Source: DATKNA01 sp963755755 (GTDB lineage Bacteria; Actinomycetota; Actinomycetes; Actinomycetales; Kineosporiaceae). Taken from it: DNA of 64,000 bases. Made by a program: the position numbers and the translations under genes. Of the stretch, positions 44,356 through 54,523 are shown piece after piece. The DNA is taken from positions 316,608 through 380,607 of the forward strand of contig CAVWLJ010000012.1 in the NCBI GenBank assembly GCA_963755755.1, written 5' to 3'. Under the pieces are notes generated by a model. The model did no database searches. It worked only from the letters and a program-made list of their open reading frames with translations, and was not told the origin of the DNA. Numbering within the stretch: position 1 is the stretch's first letter; each line of letters opens with the position of its first letter.

Positions 44356-44553
44356 TCAGCGGCGGTTGCGCCCTCGCCCGCGCCACCCGCCGTTGACGGG
44401 AGAGGCACCGCCGATACCCGCGAGGTGCAGGGCGACGCAGAGCAGGCCGGCGAACAGCAGGGTCTGCAGGCTGACCGTGCTGCCGAGGCCGACGTTCAGC
44501 AGGTCGAGGATCAGGGCCAGAGCGAAGAACGCGGCACCGACGAGCGCGAGCAT
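44356..44553 (-). CDS. Small two-helix membrane protein
   Basis: A 65-residue protein from ATG 44551-44553. It has two hydrophobic helices (LALVGAAFFALALILDLLNV and LLFAGLLCVALHLAGIGG) and a short arginine-rich tail. This pattern is common among small actinobacterial membrane proteins. No partner is apparent. The codon pattern supports coding. Confidence 0.65.
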   Translation of the reverse strand: MLALVGAAFFALALILDLLNVGLGSTVSLQTLLFAGLLCVALHLAGIGGASPVNGGWRGRGRNRR

Positions 44554-44831
44554 GAGGACTCCAGGGTCGTGACTGTCGTGTGTCCGGCGGGCCGCCGGCA
44601 CGGCTGATGATCAGGAAGCAGCCGGATACTGGCGTCTGATCAACCGCGGCGCCAGTCGAGGGGCGCAGTGCCCCGGGCAGACCGTCCCGTGCTTTCCGGC
44701 GCGCCTGCTTGGCCGAGGCCTAGGCTCGACAAACCCGAGGATGCCGACGCATGCGCTGTCGTATCCACGGGATCGGTGACGACTACAGGGCGAGGCACCC
44801 GCTCGGGGTGCTCGCCGACGAGGAGGACACC

Positions 44832-45200
44832 GTGAAGTACGTGATCCTGATGCAGGTCGACCCCGCCGTTCTGGAGCAGCTGACGGAGGAGCAGCAGAAG
44901 ATGATCGGCGAGGGGCACGCCGCCTTCATGGCCGCGACCAAGGAGAACGGCGAGTTCATCGCCACCCAGGCGCTCGGCGACCCGAGCCGGTCGAAGGTCG
45001 TGCGCGGCAACGCTGATCGGCCGGAGGTGACCGACGGCCCCTTCGTCGAGGCGAAGGAGTTCCTCGGCGGGTTCTACCTGCTCGACGTCGAGGACGAGGC
45101 GCGTGCGATCGAGCTGGCCACCCAGATCCCGGACGCGCGGATCCCCGGTCTCGCCCTCGAGGTCCGGCCCGTGGTCTTCGCCGACCTGGGCGACGGGTGA
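44832..45200 (+). CDS. YCII-related (DGPF) protein, partner of second ECF42 sigma factor
   Basis: A 122-residue protein starting GTG 44832. It has MQVDPAVLEQLTEEQQKMIG and the DGPF-type motif EVTDGPFVEAKEFLGGFYLL, followed by ARIPGLALEVRPVVFAD. It overlaps the sigma gene by 4 bp (GTGA), which is the strongest form of coupling. Its own reaction is unknown; members are thought to be regulon products of ECF42 sigma factors. Compare with the first DGPF gene at 3.7-4.1 kb. Confidence 0.9.
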   Translation: MKYVILMQVDPAVLEQLTEEQQKMIGEGHAAFMAATKENGEFIATQALGDPSRSKVVRGNADRPEVTDGPFVEAKEFLGGFYLLDVEDEARAIELATQIPDARIPGLALEVRPVVFADLGDG

Positions 45201-46477
45201 CGGTGTCGATCAGGGACGACGAGGGCCTGTGGCGCGAACTGGCGCCACAGACTCTCGCCACCCTGGTGCGCTCCTACGGCGCCGACCGGTTCGACCTGTG
45301 CGAGGACGCCGTCCAGGAGGCGCTCGTGGACGCGCACCGTCAGTGGGCTGCGCGGCCTCCGGACGATCCACGGGCGTGGCTGGTGACGACGGCCCGGCGG
45401 CGGTACGTCGACCGCGTCCGCAGTGAGCAGCGCCGGCGCGATCGCGAGGAGCGGGTGGCTCTGCTCGAGGAGCCGCTCGTCCACGACGCCCGGCAGAGCG
45501 ACGACGCGCTGCTGCTTCTCCAGCTCTGCTGCCACCCCGACCTGCCCCGGTCCGGACAGGTGGCCCTGACGCTGCGGGCGGTCGCGGGGCTCACCACCGC
45601 GCAAATCGCGAACGCCTACCAGCTGCCCGAGGCGACGATCTCCCAGCGGATCACCCGCGCCAAGCGCCGCCTGGCGGAGGCCCACGCCGCCTTCCCCCGG
45701 CCCGAGCACCCGGACGAGCGCCTGGCGCCGGTGCTCGACGTCCTCTACGTGATGTTCACCGAGGCGCACCACACGACGAGCGGTGCTCCTGCCCGTGACG
45801 CCGACCTCGCCGACGAGGCGATCCACCTCGCGCGGCTGCTCCGCCGGGCGGTCCCCGACTCCACCGAGGTCGCCGGGCTGCTCGCGCTCATGCTGCTCAC
45901 CGAGGCCCGGCAGCCGGCCCGCGCCGGCGCGCTCGGCCGGCTCGTCCCGCTCGACGAGCAGGACCGGAGCCTGTGGAACACGGTGCTGATCGAGGAGGGG
46001 CTGGAGCTGCTCGATCTGGTCACTCCCGGAGCCACGCCGGGCCCGTACCTCCTGCAGGCCTGTATCGCCGCCCTGCACGCCCAGGCACGGGACACGGAGT
46101 CGACCGACTGGGCCGAGATCCGGGTGCTCTACGTGCTGCTCGAGAACGTGACCGAGGGCCGCAACCCCACGGTCACGCTGAACCGGATCGTGGCCGAGGC
46201 GATGGTCGAGGGCTACGACCACGGCCTGGCACAGCTGGACGAGCTGGCCGCGAACCACCCGCACCTCGCGCGCCTCGACGCCGTCCGCGCCCATCTGCTC
46301 GAGCGCGCCGGCCGCACCGACGAGGCCCAAACTGCCTACCGCCGAGCCATCGCCGCGACGGTCAACGTGGCCGAGCAACGCCACCTGCGGGATCGGCTGT
46401 CTCGACTCCGGCCTGGCGCAGCCCCTGGTTCAGGTCGAGACGATGTGTCGACCGCTCGTGGGGGCAGCGGGGTTTGA
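45197..46477 (+). CDS. ECF42-type RNA polymerase sigma factor
   Basis: A 426-residue sigma factor starting GTG 45197. Sigma-2: FDLCEDAVQEALVDAHRQWA, PRAWLVTTARRRYVDRVRSE; sigma-4: LTLRAVAGLTTAQIANAYQL, ATISQRITRAKRRLAEAHAA. The long C-terminal DUF6596/TPR-like region includes HARLARLDAVRAHLLERAGR-like repeats (HLARLDAVRAHLLERAGRTD), the segment that is duplicated as a remnant at 47.9 kb. ECF42 factors have no membrane anti-sigma factor; the C-terminal domain is needed for activity. Partnered with the upstream DGPF gene. Confidence 0.95.
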   Translation: MTVSIRDDEGLWRELAPQTLATLVRSYGADRFDLCEDAVQEALVDAHRQWAARPPDDPRAWLVTTARRRYVDRVRSEQRRRDREERVALLEEPLVHDARQSDDALLLLQLCCHPDLPRSGQVALTLRAVAGLTTAQIANAYQLPEATISQRITRAKRRLAEAHAAFPRPEHPDERLAPVLDVLYVMFTEAHHTTSGAPARDADLADEAIHLARLLRRAVPDSTEVAGLLALMLLTEARQPARAGALGRLVPLDEQDRSLWNTVLIEEGLELLDLVTPGATPGPYLLQACIAALHAQARDTESTDWAEIRVLYVLLENVTEGRNPTVTLNRIVAEAMVEGYDHGLAQLDELAANHPHLARLDAVRAHLLERAGRTDEAQTAYRRAIAATVNVAEQRHLRDRLSRLRPGAAPGSGRDDVSTARGGSGV

Positions 46478-46566
46478 CCCGGTAGCAGGTTGGCGTCACC
46501 CAGCGCGGCCCGACCAGCGCAGCGCAGCCGAGGGCAGTGCTTGGCATCTGGCCGGCAACGTCCCTC

Positions 46567-46860
46567 TCATTGCCGGTACGCATCACGCCGATGGTCGACG
46601 TCAAGGACGTAGACCGTGCGGTTGCCGTCGTCGATGCGGTAGCGCACCCGGTACTCGCCGCGGCGCGCTCGCCACAAGCCCTCGAACGGCGCCCTGAGAG
46701 GAGCACCCACGACCCGCGGTCGTTCGAGCAACGGCCCCGTGATGAACTCCCACGCGGCGAACGCTGCCGAGGCGGGTAGCTGCTCCGCCAGCGCTCTCCG
46801 CGCACCGGGTGCCAGAACGAGCCGATAGCGATTCTCCTCCTCCGCCTGGCCCTCAGGCAC
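46567..46860 (-). CDS. RelE/ParE family toxin
   Basis: A 97-residue toxin. The fold-specific motifs are YRLVLAPGARRALAEQLPAS (N-terminal helices), PFEGLWRARRGEYRVRYRID (the basic RNA-contacting strand) and VYVLDVDHRRDAYR (the C-terminal strand with His and Arg of the RelE active region). It should cleave mRNA on the ribosome. It overlaps its antitoxin gene by 8 bp, being the second gene of the operon. Confidence 0.93.
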   Translation of the reverse strand: MPEGQAEEENRYRLVLAPGARRALAEQLPASAAFAAWEFITGPLLERPRVVGAPLRAPFEGLWRARRGEYRVRYRIDDGNRTVYVLDVDHRRDAYRQ

Positions 46861-47146
46861 TCGGCCGTTCCCGCCGGCGCCGCTGCTCCATCTCGGCAGC
46901 CATGTCCTCCTCAGTGACCTGGCGACCGGCCGCCAGATCCGACTGGGCCTGAGCGAGGCGGCCGAGTGCGCCGGGATCTGAGAGAAGTTCGAGAGTCGCC
47001 TCCAACGACTCGAGATCTTCTGCAGACATGAGGACGACGTAGCTGCGACCGTTGCGCGTGATGTTCACGCGCTGATGGGTGCGCTCGACCTCTTCTGCGA
47101 TCTCGGACAGTCGAGCCTTCACCTCAGACAAGGGCAGGGTGTCCAT
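46853..47146 (-). CDS. Phd/YefM family antitoxin
   Basis: A 97-residue antitoxin. The DNA-binding N-terminus is LPLSEVKARLSEIAEEVERT, followed by VNITRNGRSYVVLMSAEDLESLEATLELL, the Phd/YefM signature. The C-terminal tail (TEEDMAAEMEQRRRRERPSA) would wrap around the toxin. It is the promoter-proximal gene; a candidate operator lies just upstream (47152-47165). Confidence 0.94.
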   Translation of the reverse strand: MDTLPLSEVKARLSEIAEEVERTHQRVNITRNGRSYVVLMSAEDLESLEATLELLSDPGALGRLAQAQSDLAAGRQVTEEDMAAEMEQRRRRERPSA

Positions 47147-47151
47147 AGACC

Positions 47152-47165
47152 AAGATTCTAGTCTT
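47152..47165. promoter_or_regulatory. Imperfect palindrome upstream of relE/phd pair
   Basis: AAGATTCTAGTCTT is an imperfect dyad with outer arms AAGA/TCTT, 6 bp upstream of the antitoxin start. It is AT-rich compared with the surroundings and fits an autoregulatory site for a Phd/YefM antitoxin. Not proven. Confidence 0.45.
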
Positions 47166-47366
47166 CCAAGAAGCCGGGGTCCAGCGTCTTCGACCTGCTC
47201 GGCCGGAACAAGACCTGGTTGAGCCGGATGGCTGCCGCGACGGTCGGGCCGTGCACCCGACGTCAGCTGGCCGAGCTACGCGCCCGACTTCCGAGGGCTG
47301 CCGGATCAGGCGGGCTCGAGGCCCTACTGTGGCCTGCCGGACTCCACATACGCGGTGAGGAGGAGC

Positions 47367-47858
47367 ATGCCGACCCGGCAAAGGATCCGTCAGACTTTGG
47401 CGCTCCCGTCGGTACTCGTGCTCGGCCTCACGCTCGTCGCAGCCTGCACAGGTGGGTCGCCGACCACGAGAGCGTCGGCCACGACGACCGCCACCTCGTC
47501 GGCAGTGCCGCCCCGGACGCCTGCGGCGTCGGCGACGAGAACTGTCCGCTCTCACCGATCGGCCCCTCCGCCGGATGTATACCTGGACGTGGTTGGGCGG
47601 TGCACCAGCGCCGGGGGAGTGCTCCGCTCCCGGTCGCACGGCTTCACGCCCGGCGGCAAGGTTGCGGTCTCGGCCACCCTAAACGACGGCGTCACCGACT
47701 ACCCGAGACTGACCGGCATGTTCCCGGTGGCCTCGGACGGGTCGGTGCGGTGGCGCTGGTCGTGCGCAGGCGCGCCGCCAGGGCGGTACATCATCCAGTT
47801 CATCGACGCGGACGTTGGCGTGGTCTTCTCGACGACGTTCCACGTCGGGACGGCCTGA
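47367..47858 (+). CDS. Small lipoprotein with beta-rich domain
   Basis: A 163-residue exported lipoprotein. ATG 47367 follows GGTGAGGAGGAGC. Signal region LALPSVLVLGLTLVAACTGG ends in a lipobox with Cys27. After a Ser/Thr/Ala-rich linker a compact beta-rich domain follows (GGVLRSRSHGFTPGGKVAVS, FPVASDGSVRWRWSCAGAPP, PGRYIIQFIDADVGVVFSTT), resembling an immunoglobulin-like fold of secreted actinobacterial proteins. The 3' end is partly repeated downstream at 50820-50854, indicating a local duplication history. Confidence 0.75.
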   Translation: MPTRQRIRQTLALPSVLVLGLTLVAACTGGSPTTRASATTTATSSAVPPRTPAASATRTVRSHRSAPPPDVYLDVVGRCTSAGGVLRSRSHGFTPGGKVAVSATLNDGVTDYPRLTGMFPVASDGSVRWRWSCAGAPPGRYIIQFIDADVGVVFSTTFHVGTA

Positions 47859-47863
47859 CGTCC

Positions 47864-47982
47864 CATCGGGCACGATTGGCGCGCATCGACGCCGTCCAGG
47901 CCCACCTCGTCGATCGGGCCGGCCGCACCGACGAGGCGGAAGCCGCCTACCGGGGCGCCATCACCGACGGTCAGACGGCCGG
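47864..47982 (+). pseudogene. ECF42 sigma C-terminal remnant
   Basis: HRARLARIDAVQAHLVDRAG and RTDEAEAAYRGAITDGQTAG are near-copies of HLARLDAVRAHLLERAGR and RTDEAQTAYRRAIAATVNVA from the C-terminus of the ECF42 sigma factor at 45197-46477 (nucleotide span about 46260-46380). Only about 40 codons remain, with no start or sigma domains. It is a fragment of a duplicated or formerly adjacent sigma gene, now fused to the upstream lipoprotein end. Confidence 0.75.
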
Positions 47983-48134
47983 TCCGGCGACCACGAGTCA
48001 GCAGCACCTCGCGTCGGATCGGGGCGAGGGGTGGCGCTCATGCTGGGGCCGGTGCTGCGATGGAAGCACGGGTCCGGCGGGCAGCAGCCAGCCCCCGACG
48101 GCGACGCCGGACGTGGTCCCGGAGGGAGGGCGGC

Positions 48135-48322
48135 ATGAAGGCAAGGTCGGCGACCACGTCGTGACGGAGGGCCCGCACGTGGACGCGCCTCGACGCGTCG
48201 GCGAGGTGCTCGAGGTGCCGCACGCCGATGGTGAACCCCCGTACCGGGTTCGCTGGCAGGACGGCCACGAGTCGCTCTGGTATCCCGGCGCCGACTCGCA
48301 CGTCGCGACCGACCAGTCCTGA
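48135..48322 (+). pseudogene. DUF1918 paralog, frameshifted at codon 3
   Basis: Near-identical to the intact gene at 51975. After ATGAAGGC one G is missing, so codon 3 is shifted; the rest ([38 protein letters not shown]) is open and conserved. An in-frame GTG at about 48111 could still give a product if used. DUF1918 proteins are small SH3-like cytosolic proteins of unknown role. Confidence 0.8.
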
Positions 48323-48347
48323 TCAACCGGTGCCGTACCGTCGATCC

Positions 48348-48376
48348 ATGACGGAGCTGTCGGCCGCAGACCGTGC
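48348..48376 (+). pseudogene. 5' remnant of the dialkylglycine decarboxylase gene
   Basis: ATGACGGAGCTGTCGGCCGC (48348 onward) repeats the first codons of the gene at 52230 ([10 protein letters not shown]), then diverges after about 29 bp. It is what remains of a duplicated aminotransferase start. The following 48377-48666 holds no recognised gene. Confidence 0.75.
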
Positions 48377-48666
48377 TCACCGTGACCTCCCGGCTGGGTT
48401 GGGGCACGCGCGAGTCTCCGGGGGAGGACCGACCCTCGAGCTGTGGAGTCCCTGAGTCGAGCTGATGGAAGCGGGCATGGTTACCTGCCCTCTCCATGAG
48501 GTGAGGAATCAAGATCAACTGATTACCGAGCCGCAGGTCGATGCGTCGCTCGCCCCGGATCCACGGGAGCCAGTTCTCTGACACGTCCAGGCCGAAGCCG
48601 CCGGCCTCGACGTCCCTCTGGTCGTGCGGGCATGTCCTCCGGACGGCAGCGACCCGTCCGGGGACG

Positions 48667-50283
48667 TCACGCGGGCAGCGAGTCCCAGAAGCCGCACTGG
48701 TGTTCGCTGCGGTAAGCGGCTCGGCTGATCGTCCGGTTCTGGCCGGCCGGCCGCAGGGACATGATCCGGTGCGTGAGGTCGTAGCGCGGCCAGTACGCCT
48801 GCCCGTGGAAGTTCGGGCTGCCGGTGAAGACGAAACCGCCCCAGTACTGAACCATGTTGCGCGCCAGCTGGCGTTCGCCGGCGTTGAAGGTGGGCGCGAT
48901 CGGCGTCCCGTTGTTGAAGCTCGGGAATAGGTAGGCGAGTTCCGCGGCGTGACCGGCGCCCCAGACATAACCGGGGATCGGGGTCAGCCCAGGCCCGTGG
49001 CGCGCGTCGAACTCGTAGGCGTACGTCCGGGTGTACCGGGTGAAGGTGTCGGTGAGGCGAAGCGTGCCGCATCCGCCGATGCCCGTGATCAGTCCGGAGT
49101 CCGTCATGATGGCGCCGACCAGGTAGGCGGGGGTGAACCTGTCGGCGTTCGACGGCCAGCGGTAGCGGGCGAGGACGGCGTCCGCGTTGGCGCCGAAAGT
49201 GCTCCGCACCCAGGCGACGTACTGCGCCTGCGTCCACCCGATGTCGCCCTGCGCAAAGGTGCGCCCCTCGTCACGGTTGGAGCCGTTGACGATCGGTACC
49301 CGAGCGAAGCGGCCCTGCTGGACGGCGGTCAGCGTCGGCAGCGGCAGGACGGAGGTGCCGCTGGTCAGCGTCGGGGAAAACCCCGTGCTCGCGTCGAGCA
49401 GTTGCGCAGCCGTCTTGCCCCGCAGGCACGGCAAGACCGTCGCGGCATTGGTGCATCCCGCGGCCGTCGCGAAGGCGCTACTCGCCGACTCGGTCTGGGC
49501 CAGGGGCCTGCTGTAGCACGAGCCGCTCTGCATCATGGCCCTGGCGAACAATCCCCGGGAGCCGGGGGCCGTGAGGTGGGCGCAGACGCTCCAGCCGCCC
49601 GCCGACTCCCCACCGACCGTGACCTGCCGCGGATCTCCGCCGAACGCCGCGATGTTCCGCCGCACCCAGCGCAGGGCCGCCTGCTGGTCGAGGAAGCCGA
49701 AGTTGCCGTTGCCCCGCGAAGACTGCAATCCGGGCAGCCCGAGGAAGCCGAACACCCCGAGCCGATAGTTCATGGTGACGACGATCGCGTTCGTCTCGCG
49801 GACGATCTTCTCACCGCCGGCCTGGTTGGAACTGCCGTTGACGAGGCCCCCGCCATGGATGAACACATAGACCGGGAGCCGCCAGCCCGGGGCGCTGCCT
49901 GTCGGCCGTTGCACGTTGACGAACAGGCAGTTCTCCGCGTTCGTCCGCGGACCGTTCGTGCTCGCCAGCGCGGTGCACCTCGCTCCGTACTGCGTCGCAG
50001 GCCTGATACCGCTCCACCGCCTCGCCGGTTCAGGAGCGTGCCAGCGAAGCGCACCCACCGGAGGCGCCGCGTAAGGGATGCCGAGGAAGCTGTCCACGCC
50101 GTCCGTGCGCTTGCCGCGCACCGCGCCCTTGTCCGTCACCACCACGAGGGACGACGCCGTGCGCGTGGCGGCGGACGCAGGGGCGGCGCTCGGGGTCGTA
50201 CTGCCCCAGGCGGGGACGGTCGGCGCGGCCAACGCCAGCCCGACGGCGGATGCGACCAGGGACAGGACTTTCGCTCGAGTCAT
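48667..50283 (-). CDS. Secreted carboxylesterase (type B)
   Basis: A 538-residue carboxylesterase. ATG 50281-50283 gives a proper signal peptide (AKVLSLVASAVGLALAAPTV). The family is clear: GAVRGKRTDGVDSFLGIPYA, ENCLFVNVQRP, the oxyanion-hole YVFIHGGGLVNGSSNQ, and the nucleophile GGESAGGWSV with Ser. EGRTFAQGD-type acid region and AGHAAELAYLF for the His follow. It would hydrolyse esters outside the cell. It sits between two copies of the local repeat and may have come with it. Confidence 0.93.
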   Translation of the reverse strand: MTRAKVLSLVASAVGLALAAPTVPAWGSTTPSAAPASAATRTASSLVVVTDKGAVRGKRTDGVDSFLGIPYAAPPVGALRWHAPEPARRWSGIRPATQYGARCTALASTNGPRTNAENCLFVNVQRPTGSAPGWRLPVYVFIHGGGLVNGSSNQAGGEKIVRETNAIVVTMNYRLGVFGFLGLPGLQSSRGNGNFGFLDQQAALRWVRRNIAAFGGDPRQVTVGGESAGGWSVCAHLTAPGSRGLFARAMMQSGSCYSRPLAQTESASSAFATAAGCTNAATVLPCLRGKTAAQLLDASTGFSPTLTSGTSVLPLPTLTAVQQGRFARVPIVNGSNRDEGRTFAQGDIGWTQAQYVAWVRSTFGANADAVLARYRWPSNADRFTPAYLVGAIMTDSGLITGIGGCGTLRLTDTFTRYTRTYAYEFDARHGPGLTPIPGYVWGAGHAAELAYLFPSFNNGTPIAPTFNAGERQLARNMVQYWGGFVFTGSPNFHGQAYWPRYDLTHRIMSLRPAGQNRTISRAAYRSEHQCGFWDSLPA

Positions 50284-50593
50284 GACGAAGCTCCTGAAGG
50301 GGAAGGCGCCTACGACGAGAAGCCCGGCCCGGCCCGGCCGGTCGGGCGGGCTGCACCCCCGCGCAGACGTGTGTCCGAAAAGACCCTGTTTGCGCGCGTT
50401 CGCACTGCGACTGTCGACCCCGGGCGTGAGCACTGTCAAGGGCCGAGCGTGGATCGGGGCCGAAACGCGTGAACGGCGTCGTCGAGGTCTGGCCGGACAG
50501 CCGCGCCCCTGCGCCGGGGCGAACCCGTCCGCGGAGCGCCGGCGCCTCGCCTCCTGCTGGAGCGACGATTTCCAGCCCGTCAGCGGCAGGTTG

Positions 50594-50695
50594 CGTCGGA
50601 TCCGGGCGAGGGGTGGCGCTCATGCCGGGCCCGGTGCTGCGATGGAACTCCGGGCCCAGCCGGCAGCTCAGACCCCCTGCGGCGACGCCGGACGC
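50594..50695. repeat. Segmental duplication copy B (partial) and lipoprotein-end remnant
   Basis: Matches the first 70-100 bp of copies A and C (TCGGATC...GGTGCTGCGATGGAA) but lacks the DUF1918 gene. A further 35-bp remnant of the lipoprotein 3' end (TCTCGACGACGTTCC...GGCCGCCTGA) lies at about 50820-50854. In all, the 593-bp gap 50284-50876 holds remnants but no intact gene. Confidence 0.8.
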
Positions 50696-50876
50696 CCAAC
50701 GCCGGCGGCTCAGCGACCACGGACGCGGTACGCGTCAGGGTGCCCGGCCACGCCTCGTGGACGAGTGACCCGCCGGCGGCGGCGAGGCCACCCACCACGC
50801 CCCGGCTGTTCGCCGGCACTTCTCGACGACGTTCCGGGTCGGGGCCGCCTGACCCGGACGTCGCCGATCCGAGCGG

Positions 50877-51698
50877 TCAGCCGGCGAGGAACGCCAGCAG
50901 GTCCCGGTCGAACTCCTGCTCGTGTGCGCCGGTGAGTCCGTGCGGTGCGCCGGGGTAGATCTTCAGCGTGGCGTTCTTGACGAGCTTCGCGGATTTCAGC
51001 GCCGAGGCGACGATGGGGACGATCTGATCGTCGTCGCCGTGGGCGATGAGGGTCGGGACGTCGATGGCTTCGAGGTCGGCGGTGGTGTCGGTCTCGGAGA
51101 ACGCCTTGATGCAGTCGTAGGCGCTCTTGATGCCGACGGTCATGCTCTGGAGCCAGAACTCGTCGCGCTTGCCCTGGGAGACGGTGGAGCCCGGCCGGTT
51201 CGCGCCGTAGAACGGCGCGGAGAGGTCCTTGTAGAACTGGGAGCGGTCCGCCGCCACCCCGGCCCTGATCTCGTCGAACGCCGACAGCGGCAACCCCTCG
51301 GGGTTCGCCTCGGTCTTCAGCATGAGCGGCGGGATCGCGCTGAGCAGCACTGCTTTCGCGACACGGCTCGTGCCGTGCCGCCCCATGTAGCGGGTGACCT
51401 CGCCGCCGCCGGTGGAGTGCCCGACCAGGACGACGTCGTGCAGGTCGAGGTGCTCGATCAGCTCTGCGAGGTCGTCGGCGTACGTCGTCAGGTCGTTGCC
51501 CTCCCACGGCTGCGACGAGCGGCCACCGCCGCGGCGGTCGTGTGCGATGGCGCGGTAGCCGGCGTCCGCCACGAGCTTGAGCTGGGGATCCCAGGCGTCC
51601 GAGGTCAACGGCCACCCGTGGCTGAAGACCACCGGCTGCCCGCTGCCCCAGTCCTTGTAGAAGATGTCGGTGCCGTCCTTGGTCGTGAAGATGCCCAT
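50877..51698 (-). CDS. Alpha/beta hydrolase, non-heme chloroperoxidase-like
   Basis: A 273-residue hydrolase. It starts [20 protein letters not shown] and shows [20 protein letters not shown], the nucleophile motif [20 protein letters not shown] (Ser), acid Asp in [13 protein letters not shown] and His in [16 protein letters not shown]. This is the arylesterase/non-heme chloroperoxidase branch, which works as an esterase or perhydrolase. It lies between repeat copies B and C. Confidence 0.93.
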   Translation of the reverse strand: MGIFTTKDGTDIFYKDWGSGQPVVFSHGWPLTSDAWDPQLKLVADAGYRAIAHDRRGGGRSSQPWEGNDLTTYADDLAELIEHLDLHDVVLVGHSTGGGEVTRYMGRHGTSRVAKAVLLSAIPPLMLKTEANPEGLPLSAFDEIRAGVAADRSQFYKDLSAPFYGANRPGSTVSQGKRDEFWLQSMTVGIKSAYDCIKAFSETDTTADLEAIDVPTLIAHGDDDQIVPIVASALKSAKLVKNATLKIYPGAPHGLTGAHEQEFDRDLLAFLAG

Positions 51699-51861
51699 CG
51701 AGCGTGCCTCCTCGGCTGTGCTCCCGGCAGCGGGTGGTCCTCGCCGCCCTCGCTCCAGCCTCGACCGCTTCCCACCGGCCGGACACCCCCACCTCCCCGA
51801 CAGTGCCCTCCGGAAACCCCTACGTCCGTGAGCTCTGCCGGCCCGTCGGCAGCACGTGAGG

Positions 51862-53546
<1,685 letters not shown>

Positions 53547-53603
53547 CCGGTATCGGCCAGGTGCCCTTCTTGCGACGGGGCGGCCGGGGCGCAGTCGGTG
53601 ACG

Positions 53604-53984
53604 TCAGCCCTTGTCGGCGGCAGCGCAGTCGATGCACGTCCGGGCGGTCGGACGGGCCAGGAGGCGTTGCCGCGCGATCACGCCGCCGCATCGCTCGCAG
53701 CTCCCGTACCCGCCCGCGTCCAGCCGCCGTAGCGCCTCGGTCGACTCCGTCAGATGCGCTCTCGCCTGCGCCAGCAGGGCAGCCACCTGTGCCCGCTCGA
53801 AGGCGATCGTCGAGCCTTCCGGGTCGTGCTCGTCGTCCGCGTTGGCTGAGACGGACGCGCTGACGATGTCCTCCATCGAGCGGCTCAGCGCGCTCACGCG
53901 GGCGAGAAGCTCCGCCTGCTCGGTGGCGAGGGCCTCGCGCACGTCGGCGTCCTCGCGCCGCTCCTGGTGAGGCCCGCTGGTCAT
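53604..53984 (-). CDS. DksA/TraR-family C4 zinc-finger protein
   Basis: A 126-residue protein from ATG 53982-53984. Two N-terminal helices (ALATEQAELLARVSALSRSM...) form a coiled coil; the C-terminal zinc finger is YGSCERCGGVIARQRL...CIDC with four cysteines. The DAGGYGSCERCGGVI motif is typical of DksA/TraR proteins that enter the RNA polymerase secondary channel. It overlaps in location with the 3' end of the ligase-type phosphoesterase gene by sharing the strand and 60 bp of spacing. Confidence 0.93.
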   Translation of the reverse strand: MTSGPHQERREDADVREALATEQAELLARVSALSRSMEDIVSASVSANADDEHDPEGSTIAFERAQVAALLAQARAHLTESTEALRRLDAGGYGSCERCGGVIARQRLLARPTARTCIDCAAADKG

Positions 53985-54043
53985 GCGGTGCGGAACCAGG
54001 CCACGACGATCGCCATTCCCGGGCGGAACCCGGCCCGACGGGG

Positions 54044-54413
54044 CTACGGCTGGTCGACCGTCAGATGCAGGAGCCAGTCGTCGTTCTCTCCGGTCCGGAT
54101 CAGGGCGTACCGGCGGGCACCCGAGGCGACCCCGCAGCACGAAGACGAAGCGCCGGTCGTCGCGGTCCTCGAGCTGCCAGGTGCCGGTGTCGGCGATCGA
54201 CTTGTCGGCGTCCTCGTAGCCGAGGTGGTCGATGTCGTGATCCGGCACGTGGACCGCCAGGCGGTTCTGCCGCGGATCCTCGGGCAACCCCTTGGGCACG
54301 GCCCACGACCGCAGCACGCCGTTCTCCTCCAGCCGCAGGTCGGCGTGGCGACGGGGCCGACGGTGGTCGTGCAGCACGAACCGCCCCGTTGCGACGCCTG
54401 GACCCTCGCCCAT
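54044..54413 (-). pseudogene. LigD-type 3'-phosphoesterase domain protein, frameshifted near its end
   Basis: From ATG 54411-54413 the domain reads RFVLHDHRRPRRHADLRLEE and VLRSWAVPKGLPEDPRQNRL, then GYEDADKSIADTGTWQLEDR, matching the LigD 3'-phosphoesterase (PE) domain that trims 3' phosphates in non-homologous end joining. The catalytic His residues in HDH and HADLRLE are present. After LRGRLG the frame shifts at about 54112-54116 and resumes RYALIRTGENDDWLLHLTVD to stop 54044. Stand-alone PE proteins occur in bacteria and archaea. It precedes the DksA-like gene on the same strand. Confidence 0.8.
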
Positions 54414-54523
54414 GCCGACAGCGTGGCAGCACCGCGACAGGGCGCAGGGCACGCGAGTCGGCTGCCAGAACGTCACACCGCGCGTGCAGCTTCGCGAAGG
54501 CCTCGAGGTGCCGCGCGCGGTTG

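Larger units (their letters stand above)
48013..48376 (+). repeat. Segmental duplication copy A (DUF1918 + dgdA 5' end)
   Basis: This segment matches 51862-52258 (copy C) with few differences: a DUF1918 gene, its upstream sequence and the first codons of the dialkylglycine decarboxylase. Copy A lacks about 41 bp between two CCTGA micro-repeats that copy C has. A shorter copy B of the leading part lies at 50594-50695. Confidence 0.88.
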
